Program-made: the position numbers and the translations under genes | Shown here: positions 9,389 through 17,797 of the stretch, one piece after another | Position numbering within the stretch: the first letter of the stretch is position 1 | Layout: each line of letters begins with the position of its first letter | From: Acetobacteraceae bacterium | GTDB taxonomy: Bacteria > Pseudomonadota > Alphaproteobacteria > Acetobacterales > Acetobacteraceae | Reading direction: 5' to 3' | Assembly (NCBI GenBank): GCA_027488195.1 | Contig: JAIYCD010000253.1 | Span: 1-50,261 of the forward strand | Length of the DNA stretch: 50,261 bases | The notes under the pieces: generated by a model | Databases searched by the model: none | What the model was told of the DNA's origin: nothing | Seen by the model: the letters and a program-made list of their open reading frames with translations, nothing else

Positions 9389-9879
9389 GCGCCGATTTCA
9401 GCCACCGCCTGCCCATCGCCCATGTCCCGGCCGGCGGGCAGACCCTGCGCCTCGAAGCCGGCCCGGCCGAGCGGGCGGCGCTGGCGCGGCGCTTCGAGCT
9501 GCTCGCCCTGCATAGCCTCGTCGCGGAACTGCGCCTCGCCCCGGACGAAGGGGGCGCCGTCCGTGTCTCGGGCGGAATGACGGCGGAGCTCGACCAGGCC
9601 TGCGGCATCACCCTCGTCCCCATCCGGCAATCCGTGCGTGAGCCCGTGGCCTGGCGGCTGCTGCCCACAGGCATGGAGCCCTCGGACGGAGAGGACGACC
9701 CGGACGACATCGAGACCGAGCAGGACGTGGCGGATTTGGGCGAGGCGCTGGCCCAGCAATTGTCGTTGGCCCTGGATCCCTACCCCCGCGCCCCAGGTGC
9801 CGCCATGCCAGGGAACCCGTCTGACGAGGCGGCGCATAGCCCCTTTGCAAAGCTGCTGCGGCTGAAGCCGCAAGGGTAG
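9385..9879 (+). CDS. DUF177/YceD family protein
   Basis: 164-residue YceD-like protein. The family is commonly encoded immediately upstream of rpmF in bacteria and has been linked to 23S rRNA metabolism. That position is conserved here (yceD-like, rpmF, plsX, fabH). The sequence begins MSADFSHRLPIAHVP, has a central acidic stretch (EPSDGEDDPDDIETEQDVADLGE) typical of the family, and a final LALDPYPRAPG. Translation is coupled to the upstream chaperone gene by a 4-base overlap. Identity rests on the acidic motif and on synteny. Confidence 0.85.
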   Translation: MSADFSHRLPIAHVPAGGQTLRLEAGPAERAALARRFELLALHSLVAELRLAPDEGGAVRVSGGMTAELDQACGITLVPIRQSVREPVAWRLLPTGMEPSDGEDDPDDIETEQDVADLGEALAQQLSLALDPYPRAPGAAMPGNPSDEAAHSPFAKLLRLKPQG

Positions 9880-10035
9880 GTTGCGCGAGGGGAAGAATGG
9901 GTGCTAATCGCCCTCCCTCCCTGCTGCCGCAGGTTTGCAGCGGCCGTTTCCTCTTGGGCGCATCCCGCCCCCTCTCTTGCCTGGGCTGACCGGCACTTAT
10001 CCGGGCGGCCCCCTACCCGTTGAAAGGCTGGCTCC

Positions 10036-10236
10036 ATGGCCGTCCCGAAGAAGAAAGTCTCCCCCTCCCGCCGTGGGATGCGCCGCAGCCACATGGCGCT
10101 GCCGAAGGAAGGGCATGTCGAGTGCTCCAACTGCGGTGAGTTGAAGCGCTCCCACCATGTCTGCCCCTCCTGCGGCCATTATGACGGCCGTGAGGTTGCG
10201 GCGGCCGATGCTCTGAAGGGCGTGGTCCGCGGCTGA
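10036..10236 (+). CDS. rpmF: 50S ribosomal protein L32
   Basis: 66-residue large-subunit protein. The basic N terminus [19 protein letters not shown] is diagnostic of L32. It is followed by a zinc-ribbon pattern with both cysteine pairs present (CSNCGE and CPSCGH), so this is the zinc-binding form. It is preceded by a 156-base gap after the yceD-like gene, in which I see no clear hairpin or consensus promoter, and is followed by plsX 27 bases later. The rpmF-plsX-fabH order is a widely conserved operon linking ribosome and membrane synthesis. Confidence 0.97.
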   Translation: MAVPKKKVSPSRRGMRRSHMALPKEGHVECSNCGELKRSHHVCPSCGHYDGREVAAADALKGVVRG

Positions 10237-10263
10237 GCCGATGACGGATGGGGCGATCCGCGC

Positions 10264-11367
10264 GTGAACATGGCGGTACCCTCCGAGGGCGCCTTGCGGC
10301 GATTCTCCCTCGCGGTGGATGCCATGGGCGGCGACCATGCGCCCGACAGCGTCCTGGATGGGCTGGAACTCGCGGCCGAGCGGCACCCCAAGGCGCAATT
10401 TCTGCTGGTGGGTGACGAAGCCCGGCTGCGCGAGGGTCTGAAGACCCGCCCCCGCGCCGCCAAGCTCTGCGTGATCCGCCATGCGCCGGATGCCATCCCG
10501 GGCGACATGAAGCCGACCGTGGCGCTGCGCCAGGGCCGCAACTCTTCCATGCGCCTCGCGATCGACGCGGTGGCCAAGGGCGAGGCCGCCGGCGTGGTTT
10601 CCGCCGGCAATACCGGCGCGCTGATGGCGCTGGCCAAGATCGTGATCAAGACCATGCCCGAGATCGGCCGGCCGGCGCTGGCCGCCATCACCCCCTCGGC
10701 GCGCGGCGACGTGGTGATGCTCGACCTCGGCGCCAATATCCAATGCGATGCGCGCAACCTGATCGAATTCGCCATCATGGGCGATGCCTTCGCCCGCGCC
10801 GTGCTGGGCCTGCCCAGCCCCACCATCGGCCTGCTCAATGTCGGCTCCGAGGAGCTGAAGGGCGATGACCGCGTGCGCCAGGCGGCCGAAGTGCTGCGCG
10901 AGGGGCATGCCGGCATCAATTTCCACGGCTTCATCGAGGGCCATGACATCGCCGCCGGCACGGTGGACGTCGTCGTCACCGACGGCTTCACCGGCAATGT
11001 CGCCCTCAAGACCGGCGAGGGCGCGCTGAAGCTGATGCGCGACCTGCTGCGCCAGGTCTTCACCTCCTCCATCCCGGCCCGGGCCGGCTACCTGCTCGCG
11101 CGGCCCGCGCTGGAGCGGCTGCGCGAATGGATGGACCCGCGCCGCTACAATGGCGCCATCCTGCTCGGGCTGAACGGCGTCGTCGTGAAGTCGCATGGCG
11201 GGACGGATGCCACGGGCTTCGCCCATGCCATGGATGTGGCCATGGACATGGTGACCCACGGCTTCACGCAGAATATCCGCGAGGGCCTGTCGCGCCTTGC
11301 CACGCATGCGCCTACACTGTCCGATCCCGACATCGCCCCGCCGGCGGTCATCGCTCAGCAGGACTGA
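10264..11367 (+). CDS. plsX: Phosphate acyltransferase PlsX
   Basis: Makes acyl-phosphate from acyl-ACP, the first step of the PlsX/PlsY route to phosphatidic acid; peripheral membrane enzyme. About 367 residues, with the signature VDAMGGDHAPDSVL near the N terminus, VSAGNTGALMALAKI and the C-terminal LLGLNGVVVKSHGG segment. The start is either GTG 10264 or ATG 10270 (MNMAVPSEG); no ribosome site clearly separates them. It sits between rpmF and fabH, six bases from the fabH TTG, consistent with one operon. Confidence 0.96.
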   Translation: MNMAVPSEGALRRFSLAVDAMGGDHAPDSVLDGLELAAERHPKAQFLLVGDEARLREGLKTRPRAAKLCVIRHAPDAIPGDMKPTVALRQGRNSSMRLAIDAVAKGEAAGVVSAGNTGALMALAKIVIKTMPEIGRPALAAITPSARGDVVMLDLGANIQCDARNLIEFAIMGDAFARAVLGLPSPTIGLLNVGSEELKGDDRVRQAAEVLREGHAGINFHGFIEGHDIAAGTVDVVVTDGFTGNVALKTGEGALKLMRDLLRQVFTSSIPARAGYLLARPALERLREWMDPRRYNGAILLGLNGVVVKSHGGTDATGFAHAMDVAMDMVTHGFTQNIREGLSRLATHAPTLSDPDIAPPAVIAQQD

Positions 11368-11373
11368 TCCGCC

Positions 11374-12321
11374 TTGAAGCTTCGTTCCGCGATCGCCGGC
11401 TGCGGCGGCCATCTGCCCCCTGACATCCTGGACAATGACGCGCTGGCGGCCCGCTACGGTCTCGACACCAGCGACGCCTGGATCCGCGAGCGCAGCGGCA
11501 TCACCCAGCGGCACCTCGCCGGCCCCGACGACACCTGCGCCTCGCTGGGCGCCGAGGCGGCGCGGCGCGCGCTGGTCCATGCGGGTGCCACGGTGGACGA
11601 GGTGGACGGCATCATCGTCGCCACCGCGACGCCAGACCACGCCTTCCCCTCCACCGCCGTGCGCATCCAGGCGCTGCTCGGCATGACGCGCGGCTTCGGC
11701 TTCGACGTCTCGGCCGCCTGCACCGGCTTCGTCTACGCCCTCTCCGTCGCGGATGCGATGATCCGGGCGGGCCAGGCGAAGTCGCTGCTCGTCATCGGCA
11801 GCGAGGTCTATTCGCGCATCATGGACTGGACCGACCGCGGCACCTGCGTGCTCTTCGGCGATGGCGCAGGCGCGGTGCTGCTGCGGGGAGAAGAGGGCGA
11901 GCGCGGCGTGCTCTCCACCCACCTGCACGCCGATGGCCGGCATGGGGACATCCTGCTGGTGGAGGGCACCACCGGGCCGCTTCGCATGGCGGGGCGCGAG
12001 GTGTTCAAGCACGCGGTGAACAAGCTCTCCTCCGTCGTGGACGAGGCGCTGGAAGCCAACGGCATCGGCCGCGAGGATGTGCAGTGGCTGGTGCCGCACC
12101 AGGCGAACATCCGGATCATCGAGGCGATGGGCAAGAAGCTCGGCCTGCCGCGCGAGCGCGTGGTGGTGACGGTGGACCGCCATGCCAATACCTCTGCCGC
12201 TTCCGTCCCGCTGGCGTTGGCGGAGGCGGTGCATGATGGCCGCATCCAGCGCGGCGACCTGGTGCTGCTGGAAGCGATCGGCGGCGGCCTCACCTGGGGT
12301 GGGGCCTTGGTAAAATTTTAA
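11374..12321 (+). CDS. fabH: Beta-ketoacyl-ACP synthase III
   Basis: Initiates fatty acid synthesis by condensing acetyl-CoA with malonyl-ACP. 315 residues with the full catalytic triad visible: Cys116 in SAACTGFVYAL, His in WLVPHQANIRII and Asn in DRHANTSAASVPLAL. Translation appears to start at a TTG, six bases after plsX, giving MKLRSAIAGCGG; no ATG is suitably placed, so coupling from plsX may supply ribosomes. A cluster of three hairpins lies just downstream, before the convergent Bug gene. Confidence 0.96.
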   Translation: MKLRSAIAGCGGHLPPDILDNDALAARYGLDTSDAWIRERSGITQRHLAGPDDTCASLGAEAARRALVHAGATVDEVDGIIVATATPDHAFPSTAVRIQALLGMTRGFGFDVSAACTGFVYALSVADAMIRAGQAKSLLVIGSEVYSRIMDWTDRGTCVLFGDGAGAVLLRGEEGERGVLSTHLHADGRHGDILLVEGTTGPLRMAGREVFKHAVNKLSSVVDEALEANGIGREDVQWLVPHQANIRIIEAMGKKLGLPRERVVVTVDRHANTSAASVPLALAEAVHDGRIQRGDLVLLEAIGGGLTWGGALVKF

Positions 12322-12339
12322 CGCCCCCAGACGCCGGGC

Positions 12340-12401
12340 GGCCGCATCCGCGGCCTTGGCTTCGGATCGCTGAAGCGATTCGCCGGGCCTGTTCGGCCCG
12401 G
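12340..12401. terminator. Three-hairpin cluster between convergent fabH and Bug genes
   Basis: Three perfect inverted repeats follow one another: GGCCGC/GCGGCC (12340-12355), ATCGCT/AGCGAT (12366-12379) and CCGGGCC/GGCCCGG with a TGTTC loop (12383-12401). They occupy the gap between two convergent operons, where a bidirectional terminator is expected. There is no T tract, as is common in GC-rich genomes, so termination efficiency is uncertain. The rest of the 137-base gap shows nothing else. Confidence 0.5.
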
Positions 12402-12458
12402 ATTCTCGGCACGCCGTGCTGATCTTGTGAGGGGGCCGTGCGGCAGCCTTGCCCGCCC

Positions 12459-13424
12459 CTACTCCGCCCGCAAATTCGCCCGCTGCACGATCACGGCCCA
12501 GCGCTCGCGCTCACTAGCGACGAAGCGGCCGAAATCGGCGGGCGTCGGGCTCGTCTCCAACTCGACGCCGTTCTCGATCAGGCGCGTGCGGACCACCGGG
12601 TCGGCCAGGGCGGCGTTCATGGCGGCATGCAGCCGCGCGGTCGTCTCAGGGGGCGTGCCGGCGGGCGCCAGCAGGCCATACCAGGTGGCGCTGTCGATCT
12701 GCGGGAAGCCCTGCTCGAAGGAGGTGCTGAGGTCGGGCAGGATGGAGGCGCGCTGACGACCGGCGATGGCGATCGCCCGCAGCGTCCCGGCCGAGAGAAA
12801 GGGCAGGAAGGGCGCGGCGGCATTGGTGATCATCTGCACGCGGCCGGCCACCACATCGGTCAGCGCGGGCGCCGTGCCGCGGTAATGGATGTGGTCGATC
12901 TCGAAGCCAAGCGTGAGCGCGACCATGGCGCCCAGCGCATGCGCGGTGGTGCCCGCGCCGGGCGTGCCGAAGGTCAGCGGTGGGTTCTTGCCGCGGGCAT
13001 AGGCGCCGAGTTCCGTGAGGTTTCGCGCCGGCACGGCAGGATGCACCGCGATCACATTGGGCGCTGCCCCCAGCAGGCCGATGGGCGCGAAGCCATTCGC
13101 CACGTCATAGGGCACGCGCGGGTGAACGAGGCTCGAAATCACGAAGGAGCCGCTGCCGGCGAGCAGGATGGTCGTGCCATCCGGCGTCGCCTTGGCGACG
13201 ATGTCATTGCCCAGGATGCCGCCGGCACCGCCGCGATTCTCGATGACGATGGGCTGCCCCAACCGGGCCGACATCCCCTCGGCCAGGATGCGGCCGACAA
13301 TGTCGTTGCTGCCGCCCGTGGTGAAGGGGATCACGAGACGGATCGGCCGCGTTTGCGCGGATGTTTGCGCTAGGGCCACGCCCGGCAGCGCCAGCAGGCC
13401 GATCCCGGCGCGCCGCGTGATCAT
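12459..13424 (-). CDS. Bug/TctC-family receptor coupled to tcuB
   Basis: Periplasmic binding protein of the Bug family, about 321 residues. The ATG at 13424 overlaps the tcuB stop (ATGA), which fixes the start and shows co-translation with the tcuAB genes. The signal peptide is MITRRAGIGLLALPGVALAQT. Family motifs: RPIRLVIPFTTGGSNDIVGR, IVIENRGGAGGILG and the APTG-like late strand PPLTFGTPGAGTTAH. In context its ligand is probably tricarballylate, citrate, aconitate or a similar tricarboxylate. It may stand in for the MFS importer TcuC of enterobacteria, working with a TctAB-type membrane pair such as that at 41.9-44.2 kb; this is inference. Confidence 0.92.
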   Translation of the reverse strand: MITRRAGIGLLALPGVALAQTSAQTRPIRLVIPFTTGGSNDIVGRILAEGMSARLGQPIVIENRGGAGGILGNDIVAKATPDGTTILLAGSGSFVISSLVHPRVPYDVANGFAPIGLLGAAPNVIAVHPAVPARNLTELGAYARGKNPPLTFGTPGAGTTAHALGAMVALTLGFEIDHIHYRGTAPALTDVVAGRVQMITNAAAPFLPFLSAGTLRAIAIAGRQRASILPDLSTSFEQGFPQIDSATWYGLLAPAGTPPETTARLHAAMNAALADPVVRTRLIENGVELETSPTPADFGRFVASERERWAVIVQRANLRAE

Positions 13425-14572
13425 TTCCGCTTCTCCTGCGCGTTCCGCAGCAAAGCGAGGCCGCGATACACGCCGTGCACCATCTTGGAGTAGGGCATGA
13501 CCAGGAAGAAGGCGAGGACGAGGCCCAGATGGATGGCCAGCATCACGCCCATGGCCCCCGTGTGGCGGATCGCGAGCAGCAGCAGCCCCGTGCTGCCGAT
13601 GAGAAACAGCAGCGCCAGCATGGCGTATTCGCCGCCCAGCACACGCTTGGCCACCGGGCCGGGGTCCGTCACCGTCTTCACCCAGAGCAGGCCCGCCGTG
13701 CCGATGCACAGCAGCACGCCGCCCCAGGTGCCGAGCTGGACCGGCAGGCTGATGAAGGCATGCGGCGACTTCCAGCCCATGAAGTGGTGGTAGAAAGCGC
13801 CCACGCTCGTCGCGGCGAAGCAGAGCATGAAGCCGTAGAACATCGCATGATGCAGATACCGACGGGTCTGGGCGAAGCTGTCATCCAGGTCGTTGCAGCC
13901 ATGACCGCCGCCGCCGAGGTTCCGCAAGGTCAGGATATCCACCGCCGCCTCGGCCACCGGGGCCAGGGTGACGGGCTTTTGCCCCGCCCCCGGCGCCGTG
14001 CCGCGCCAATAGCGGACGGCGCCCATCCCCATGGCGAACAGCCCGTAGCCGAAGCTGAGAGAGGCCATGCCCGTCATCAGCCAATAGGGGATCACGCGGA
14101 AAAACGCGCCCGTGCCGGTCTGCGCCGTGTAGAGGATGGCCGGGTCCTGCAGCGCCATGGTCAGCAGCAGCACGAGGGTGGCGCACAGGAAGGCCGCGAG
14201 CGAGACCAGCGTGCCATTGCGTTCGAAGGCGCGGCCCATGCCCTGCGGCCAGGCGTATTGGGCATAGGATTCGGTGCGGATCGTCGCAAACGTCTCGGGA
14301 ACGTTGATGCCGAAGGGATGCGGCGGCGCATATTGGCAGGCGTGGTAGCAGCCCTTGCAGGAATGGCAGAGGTTCGCGAGATGCGTGAGGTCGCCCGTCG
14401 TGAATTCGCGCCGCAGCGTCATCGCCGGGAAGACGGCGCAATAGCCCTCGCAATAGCGGCAGGCATTGCAGATCTCCATCTGCCGCCGGGCTTCGATGGT
14501 GGCGTCGCTCTCGGCCGTCGCCGCGCTCCCCTGAAGGATGGCCGGCGTCTGAGGACGATCAATTCCTGCCAA
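13421..14572 (-). CDS. tcuB: Tricarballylate utilisation protein TcuB (iron-sulfur/membrane electron carrier)
   Basis: Reoxidises the flavin of TcuA and passes electrons to the membrane quinone pool. 383 residues. The N-terminal part has two iron-sulfur cysteine clusters (CNACRYCEGYC, then CHSCKGCYHACQY). The rest is a polytopic membrane region with several hydrophobic helices and candidate haem histidines (for example YLHHAMFYGF and FYHHFMGWKSPH). The start is a TTG with GAGGAGG upstream, overlapping the tcuA stop by 14 bases. This matches the TcuB/CitB family in length and layout. Confidence 0.93.
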   Translation of the reverse strand: MAGIDRPQTPAILQGSAATAESDATIEARRQMEICNACRYCEGYCAVFPAMTLRREFTTGDLTHLANLCHSCKGCYHACQYAPPHPFGINVPETFATIRTESYAQYAWPQGMGRAFERNGTLVSLAAFLCATLVLLLTMALQDPAILYTAQTGTGAFFRVIPYWLMTGMASLSFGYGLFAMGMGAVRYWRGTAPGAGQKPVTLAPVAEAAVDILTLRNLGGGGHGCNDLDDSFAQTRRYLHHAMFYGFMLCFAATSVGAFYHHFMGWKSPHAFISLPVQLGTWGGVLLCIGTAGLLWVKTVTDPGPVAKRVLGGEYAMLALLFLIGSTGLLLLAIRHTGAMGVMLAIHLGLVLAFFLVMPYSKMVHGVYRGLALLRNAQEKRK

Positions 14573-15956
14573 TTTTCGCGGCCTCCTCGCCTGCGATGCG
14601 CCCGAAGACTGTGCCGATGGTCATGCCGAAGCCGGCCAGATAGCCCTGGCCCAGGATGTTCCCGGCCATGATCTCGCCGCTGGCGAACATGTTCCCGGAG
14701 GGCTTGCCATCGGCCATCATCACCCGGGCGCGGTCATTCACCTTCACGCCCAGGAAGGTGAAGGTGATGCCCGGCGCCAGCGGGTGGCCGTAGAAGGGCG
14801 GCGTGTCGATGCGCCGCGCCCAGTGGCTTTTCGGGATGGCCAGGCCCTCGGTGCGGCAGTCATCCAACTTGTTGCCGTGGAAGGTGCCAGGCTGCACGGC
14901 GGCGTTGTACTCCGCCACCACGCGCTCGAGCTTCGCGGCGTCGAGGTCCAGCATCACCGCGAGTTCGGCGATGCTGTCCGCCCTCATCGGCGGGAAGACG
15001 CTGGGGAGGTAGTTGTGCAGCGCCTGGCTGTCGGTGATGGCGAAGGCGCGCTGGTCGCGCTGCTGGGCGATCAGCCGGCCCCAGATGGCATAGCGCTTGG
15101 GCCAGACATCCTCGCCCTCATCATAGAAGCGCTCCACGTCCTTGTTCACGACGATCGAGAAGGGCACGCAGTCGAGCCGCATGGCGAGTCCGCCATCCTC
15201 CATCGGCGCGCGGGCGTCATTGGCGACGGCGTGGAACTGCGTGGGGTCGCCCACCTCCTGCACGCCGTGGGCCAGCATGTCCTTCAGGACGCGGCCCTGG
15301 GCATAGGGCGTGCCGCGGATCTGGAAGTTGTCCGCCGCATCGCCCCAGTATTCGCGCAGCCATTCCCGGTTCGCCTGGAAGCCGCCGGCCGAGGCGATGA
15401 CGGCCTTGGCGCGGATGCGCTGCGGAAAGCCCCGCCAGGAGACAATGGCCTCGCGCGCGAAGCCCTCTTCGATGGCGATGTGCTGCACCTCGGTGTCGTA
15501 GAGGATGGTGATGCCGAGCTTCTCGGCCGTGCGGTAGAGCGCGTTCACCAGCGCCTTGCCCCCGCCCAGGAAGAAGGCGTTGGTCCGGCTCAACGACAGC
15601 GTCCCCGAGAGCGAGGGCTGGAACACCACGCCGCAATCGCGCAGGAAGCCCGGCGCATGCTCGCTCGCGCGGATGCACATGCGGGCCAGGGCCTCATCGG
15701 TGCGGCCGCCGGTCACGCGCAGCAGGTCATCCCAATACTCCTCCTCGAGATAGCTCTCGGTGAGCACGTCGGTCGGCTTGGGGTGCAGGGCGCGAAGGTT
15801 GCGGGTATGGCGGGAATTGCCGCCGCGCATGGGCTTGGGCGCGTGCTCGGCCACGATGACGCTGGCGCCGGCCCGGGCCGCGGTGATGGCGGCCGAGAGC
15901 GCGGCATTGCCGCCGCCGATCACCAGAACATCCCAGAGACGCGTGAAATCAACCAT
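14559..15956 (-). CDS. tcuA: FAD-dependent tricarballylate dehydrogenase TcuA
   Basis: Flavoprotein of the fumarate reductase/succinate dehydrogenase family that oxidises tricarballylate to cis-aconitate. 465 residues. The FAD-binding motif VLVIGGGNAALSAAITAARAG is at the N terminus, followed by the family-specific RGGNSRHTRNLR. A C-terminal flavin-site region reads GNMFASGEIMAGNILGQGYLAGFG. It leads the tcuA-tcuB-Bug operon. No LysR-type tcuR gene is adjacent; the divergent neighbour is an EAL protein, so control must be remote. Substrate could also be a related tricarboxylate. Confidence 0.93.
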   Translation of the reverse strand: MVDFTRLWDVLVIGGGNAALSAAITAARAGASVIVAEHAPKPMRGGNSRHTRNLRALHPKPTDVLTESYLEEEYWDDLLRVTGGRTDEALARMCIRASEHAPGFLRDCGVVFQPSLSGTLSLSRTNAFFLGGGKALVNALYRTAEKLGITILYDTEVQHIAIEEGFAREAIVSWRGFPQRIRAKAVIASAGGFQANREWLREYWGDAADNFQIRGTPYAQGRVLKDMLAHGVQEVGDPTQFHAVANDARAPMEDGGLAMRLDCVPFSIVVNKDVERFYDEGEDVWPKRYAIWGRLIAQQRDQRAFAITDSQALHNYLPSVFPPMRADSIAELAVMLDLDAAKLERVVAEYNAAVQPGTFHGNKLDDCRTEGLAIPKSHWARRIDTPPFYGHPLAPGITFTFLGVKVNDRARVMMADGKPSGNMFASGEIMAGNILGQGYLAGFGMTIGTVFGRIAGEEAAKIGRN

Positions 15957-16045
15957 GTGCTTGCATATGCGGGCCGGGCCGCGCCTGTCCAGCCGGGCTG
16001 GCTCTCACCGGCCGGCCTTAAGCACGGATTCACCATGCCCGAGGA

Positions 16046-16076
16046 TATAACAGCGCGGCCGGGCGAGCCGGCTCGC
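16046..16076 (+). promoter_or_regulatory. Possible -10 element and palindrome upstream of the EAL gene
   Basis: TATAAC at 16046-16051 matches a sigma70 -10 box at five of six positions, though no good -35 is visible. Twelve bases further on is the perfect 14-base palindrome GCGAGCCGGCTCGC (16063-16076). It would overlap the early transcribed region of the EAL gene, a suitable place for a repressor. Both lie in the 164-base divergent gap between tcuA and the EAL gene. Weak, inference-level call. Confidence 0.3.
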
Positions 16077-16120
16077 GCGAAGAGGAAACCCAGCGTGCCG
16101 AGAGACACGGACTTCAGATC

Positions 16121-17725
16121 ATGAGCGCCGCCGCCCAACGCCCTCTGGGCGACCGCGAGCGCTTCGTAGCCTTCGCCTTCGCCGGGGCGGACATGCTGGT
16201 CGAGACCAACCTGGAAGGTCAGATCTCCTTCACGGCTGGCGCCTTCCGCCTGCGCTTCGGCGCGGCCCCCGAGAGCTTCATGGGCCAGGACCTCGCCGCG
16301 CTGATTGCGGCCCCCGACCGCGGCAGCTTCGCTGCGGCCCTTGCCATGATGCCCGAGCGCGGCCGCCTTTCGCCCACCGTGATGCGCCTCGCCAATGCCG
16401 AGCAGACGCCCTTCGTCGTCTCCGGCCTGCATCTCGCGCTGCCGGGTGAGCCGCCGCGGCTTTGCCTGTCCATGGGCCCGGTTCCAATTCCCCTCGACAC
16501 GACGGCCGAGAGCGCGCCCACCGCGGTCGCGCTGCTGCGCGAGGCAGAGACGCGGCTGCGGCGTCCGTGTGCGGGTGGTGGAGGCGGGGTCGGCCTGATC
16601 GAGGTGACGGGCCCATTGACCGCGGAGATGCGCGCGGCCCTCACCAACCAGGAGGGTAAACTGGCGGCCGAGCTGGCGCCGGGCCGCTACGGCCTGCTCT
16701 CGGCCTGCGGATCCAGCGCGCCCGACATCGCCGCCGTCACGGAGCGACTGGAGGCGCTGCTGCTGCAACAGGGCCAGGGCGGCAGCGTGAGCGGCGGGGT
16801 GCTGTCGCTGGAAACAGGGGCGCTCTCGCCCATCCAGGCGGTGCGAGCGCTGCGCTACGGCCTCACCACCTTCACCCGGGCCGGCGCGGAGGGGCTGCGT
16901 GAGGAGGGTTTCGGCAACGGGCTTGCGGGCTTCGTCGAGCGGATCACGGCACGCGCGGGCACCATCCGGCGCGCCATCGCCCAGCGGCGCTTCCACCTGG
17001 AATACCAGCCCATCATGGGCCTGAGTGACCGCGTGCTGCACCATTTCGAGGCCCTGCTCCGCCCTGAGAAGGGCCTGCTCGGCGCCGAGGCCGGGCCCCA
17101 GGATTTCGTCACCCTGGCCGAGACGGTGGGCCTGACCGAGGAGCTCGACCTCGCGGTGACCGAGGTGGCGTTGCAGGCGGCATCCGGCCTCACCGGGACG
17201 CAGCGCATCGCGGTGAACATCTCGGGCCTGTCGCTGCAAAGCCTGGAATTCCGCAAGAACCTGACCACGCTCCTCGACGCCCACCCTGCCGTCGGCCAGC
17301 GCCTGATGGTGGAATTGACCGAGAGCGCCGAGATCGAGGAGGAGGCGCAGGCGGCGGAAACGCTGGAGGCGCTGAGCGCGCGGGGCATTCCGGTCTGCCT
17401 TGATGATTTCGGCGCAGGGGCCGCAGCCTTCCGCTACCTGAAGGCCTTTCGCGTGGACTACGTGAAGGTGGATGGAAGCTTCGTCCAGGCGGCGATGCGC
17501 AGCGAGCGCGACCGCAGCTTCGTCGCCTCCATGGTGGACCTCTCGGTCGCCGTCGGGGCCCGCGTGGTGGCCGAGCGGATCGAGACCGAGGAGATGGCGT
17601 TGATGATGCGCAGCCTCGGTGTGCATCTGGGCCAGGGGTGGCATTTCGGACGCCCGGGCCCGCTTCCCAAGGTCGCGCCGGCGCCGGTGGGGCGGCGCAG
17701 CGGCAAGCAGGAAAGCTGGGGCTGA
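16121..17725 (+). CDS. EAL-domain protein, probable cyclic-di-GMP phosphodiesterase
   Basis: 534-residue signalling protein without membrane segments. Residues from about 285 on form an EAL domain with the expected metal and catalytic positions: HFEALLRP, VNISG, ELTES, DDFGAGAAAF, VKVDGSFV, the Glu of AERIET and QGWHFGRP. It is therefore likely to hydrolyse c-di-GMP. Residues about 8-130 look PAS-like (DMLVETNLEGQISF). Residues about 140-280 (GRYGLLSACGSS, then GGVLSLETG) resemble a badly degenerate GGDEF domain with no GGDEF motif. It is monocistronic and divergent from tcuA. Input signal unknown. Confidence 0.85.
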   Translation: MSAAAQRPLGDRERFVAFAFAGADMLVETNLEGQISFTAGAFRLRFGAAPESFMGQDLAALIAAPDRGSFAAALAMMPERGRLSPTVMRLANAEQTPFVVSGLHLALPGEPPRLCLSMGPVPIPLDTTAESAPTAVALLREAETRLRRPCAGGGGGVGLIEVTGPLTAEMRAALTNQEGKLAAELAPGRYGLLSACGSSAPDIAAVTERLEALLLQQGQGGSVSGGVLSLETGALSPIQAVRALRYGLTTFTRAGAEGLREEGFGNGLAGFVERITARAGTIRRAIAQRRFHLEYQPIMGLSDRVLHHFEALLRPEKGLLGAEAGPQDFVTLAETVGLTEELDLAVTEVALQAASGLTGTQRIAVNISGLSLQSLEFRKNLTTLLDAHPAVGQRLMVELTESAEIEEEAQAAETLEALSARGIPVCLDDFGAGAAAFRYLKAFRVDYVKVDGSFVQAAMRSERDRSFVASMVDLSVAVGARVVAERIETEEMALMMRSLGVHLGQGWHFGRPGPLPKVAPAPVGRRSGKQESWG

Positions 17726-17797
17726 CGGCTTTCCACCACCGGGCTTCTCCCCAGCGGGCTTCCCTCCAACCTGGAGGCGGCCCTAGGCTCGCGTCCC

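Noticed and set aside
9880-10035. Possible promoter or leader before rpmF
   Set aside because: No -35/-10 pair of convincing quality and no stable hairpin seen.
9997-12234. 745-aa minus-strand ORF opposite rpmF-plsX-fabH
   Set aside because: Long only because of GC-rich codon structure on the opposite strand; no domain recognisable.
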